Source of the DNA: CAILQE01 sp036745415 | GTDB lineage: Bacteria > Patescibacteriota > Saccharimonadia > Saccharimonadales > UBA4665 | Length of the DNA stretch: 13,162 bases | Assembly (NCBI GenBank): GCA_036745415.1 | Contig: DAIOGF010000008.1 | Location: forward strand, 1 to 13,162 | Direction of reading: 5' to 3' | Shown here: positions 12,285-13,162 of the stretch, in pieces | Numbering within the stretch: the first letter of the stretch is position 1 | Layout: each line of letters starts with the position of its first letter | The notes under the pieces: generated by a model | The model's database searches: none | What the model was told of the DNA's origin: nothing | What the model saw: only the letters and a program-made list of their open reading frames with translations | Made by a program: the position numbers and the translations under genes

Positions 12285-13162
12285 TTAAAGTGAATTAACA
12301 TCTACCTTAATTGATGGTCCCATACTTGTAGATAGGAACGCGCTCATTAGGTAGTTACTCTTAACGCTTGATGGCTTATTGGCACGGATGCTAGCCATAA
12401 ATGCTGTTACGTTTGATTGTAGATCTTCTTCTTTGAAACTAACTTTACCAATACCTGAGTGTACGATTCCATTTGAATCAACTCGGTATTCTAGTCTTCC
12501 GCCCTTAGATTCTTTTACGGACTTAGGGATATCGTTAGTAACTGTACCGCTCTTAGGGTTAGGCATTAGACCTCGAGGACCTAATACTCTAGCGTACTTA
12601 CTAAGTTTTGGCATTAGCTGTGGAGTAGTAATTAGAATATCGAAATTAAGTTTTCCTTTATCTAATTGTGTTAAGAAGTCTTCAAGTCCAGCAATGTCTG
12701 CGCCTGCATCTTTAGCAGCCTTAGCGTCTTCAGTGAATACAGCAACAGTAATTTTCTTACCAGATCCGGCAGGAAGATTAAAGATGTCTCTAATATTCTG
12801 ATCAGCGTGTTTAGGGTCTACGTTTAGGTTTAGGTGGAGTTCAACTGTAGCATCAAACTTAACGTGTGATGTTTCCTTAGCCAATTTAAGAGCTTCTTTA
12901 ATATCGTAAACTTTACCCTTTTCTAGTTTAGCTACAGATGCTCTAATACCTTTTCCTTGTCGTTCTAGTCTAGTTCGTGTAGGTTTTAGAGTTTGTTTAG
13001 GCTTTTCAGTTTCGCCACTTTCTTTAGCAGCTTTCTTAGATTCTAATTCTTCTTTTTCTCGAAGAGATTTAGCGCTTCTTTTTCCAGCCTTAGCTAGAAC
13101 AACTTCTTCTTCAGGAACTTCAATAACTGCAGTTTCCTTAGAGTTATTAATTAGTTCATTAA
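12285..13162 (-). CDS. rplA: 50S ribosomal protein L1, N-terminally extended, partial at the window edge
   Basis: L1 binds 23S rRNA at the L1 stalk near the E site and often represses its own operon. The frame is open to the right edge of the window with no ATG or GTG; the only in-frame start-type codon is TTG at 12882-12884, inside the conserved domain (LKLAKETSHVKFDATVEL), so the true start lies outside. Seen: VKFDATVELHLNLNVDPKHA, GSGKKITVAVF, VLGPRGLMPNPKSGTVT, the GKVSF region, and the ending TSMGPSIKVDVNSL. Compared with typical L1 of about 230 residues, the conserved part begins near GKGIRASVAKLEKGKVYDI. At least about 60 further residues precede it, charged and Lys/Glu-rich (for example REKEELESKKAAKE). 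It ends at 12285 and is followed by the bidirectional terminator. Confidence 0.95.
   Translation of the reverse strand, partial: NELINNSKETAVIEVPEEEVVLAKAGKRSAKSLREKEELESKKAAKESGETEKPKQTLKPTRTRLERQGKGIRASVAKLEKGKVYDIKEALKLAKETSHVKFDATVELHLNLNVDPKHADQNIRDIFNLPAGSGKKITVAVFTEDAKAAKDAGADIAGLEDFLTQLDKGKLNFDILITTPQLMPKLSKYARVLGPRGLMPNPKSGTVTNDIPKSVKESKGGRLEYRVDSNGIVHSGIGKVSFKEEDLQSNVTAFMASIRANKPSSVKSNYLMSAFLSTSMGPSIKVDVNSL

Noticed and set aside
12285..12884. L1 starting at the TTG at 12882-12884 as a complete 199-residue protein
   Set aside because: The residues before the TTG (KGKVYDIKEALK) match the normal L1 N-terminal domain, so the gene extends further and is truncated by the window.

Overview
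The window is AT-rich, gene-dense bacterial DNA, and its gene content points to Patescibacteria (CPR), most likely Candidatus Saccharibacteria (TM7). This assignment is inference. It rests on the AT-rich coding style, short spacers, a dCTP deaminase next to a thymidylate kinase-ThyX fusion, a small MprF-type lysyltransferase, an N-terminally extended ribosomal protein L1 and a glycine-rich secreted protein. No rRNA, tRNA, CRISPR array or insertion sequence is visible. UGA behaves as an ordinary stop, which argues against the Gracilibacteria/SR1 code.

Layout. Positions 1-2642 hold three minus-strand genes: dnaX (clamp-loader gamma/tau), a small four-helix membrane protein, and a conserved-looking coiled-coil plus beta-domain protein. 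Positions 2761-3975 hold the rplJ-rplL stalk-protein operon (minus), with an L10-type autoregulatory leader and attenuator upstream and a clear terminator downstream. Positions 3967-5772 hold a plus-strand pair: a SpoIIAA/STAS-like cytosolic protein overlapping by 4 nt a secreted glycine-rich surface protein. Positions 5783-7303 hold an unrecognised 506-residue protein (minus) with a possible PD-(D/E)XK-like signature. Positions 7346-10371 hold a two-gene dTTP operon (minus): dcd, then a Tmk-ThyX-ThyX fusion. A divergent promoter region at about 10372-10509 separates it from a plus-strand membrane lysyltransferase (10510-12276), which ends convergently against rplA (12285 to the right edge, minus). 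The convergent pair shares a bidirectional terminator that lies inside the lysyltransferase coding sequence.

How the genes work together. The dcd/tmk-thyX operon could carry dCTP to dUTP or dUMP, dUMP to dTMP, and dTMP to dTDP with two polypeptides. L1, L10 and L7/L12 are the usual stalk and beta-operon proteins, but here L1 is about 8.5 kb from L10-L7/L12. The secreted protein and the lysyltransferase are envelope functions.

The observations most worth checking are these: (1) a dnaX slippery heptamer, A AAA AAG, in the right frame and followed by a -1 stop after four codons, which predicts a short gamma form; (2) a recurring promoter geometry in which the -10 box sits 9-10 nt before the ATG, implying leaderless mRNAs for four genes while ribosomal genes and dcd use Shine-Dalgarno sites; (3) the triple Tmk-ThyX-ThyX fusion; (4) a cysteine-free, zinc-module-less DnaX; (5) an L1 whose reading frame runs to the window edge with a charged N-terminal extension. 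There is no gene-free stretch longer than 300 bases.
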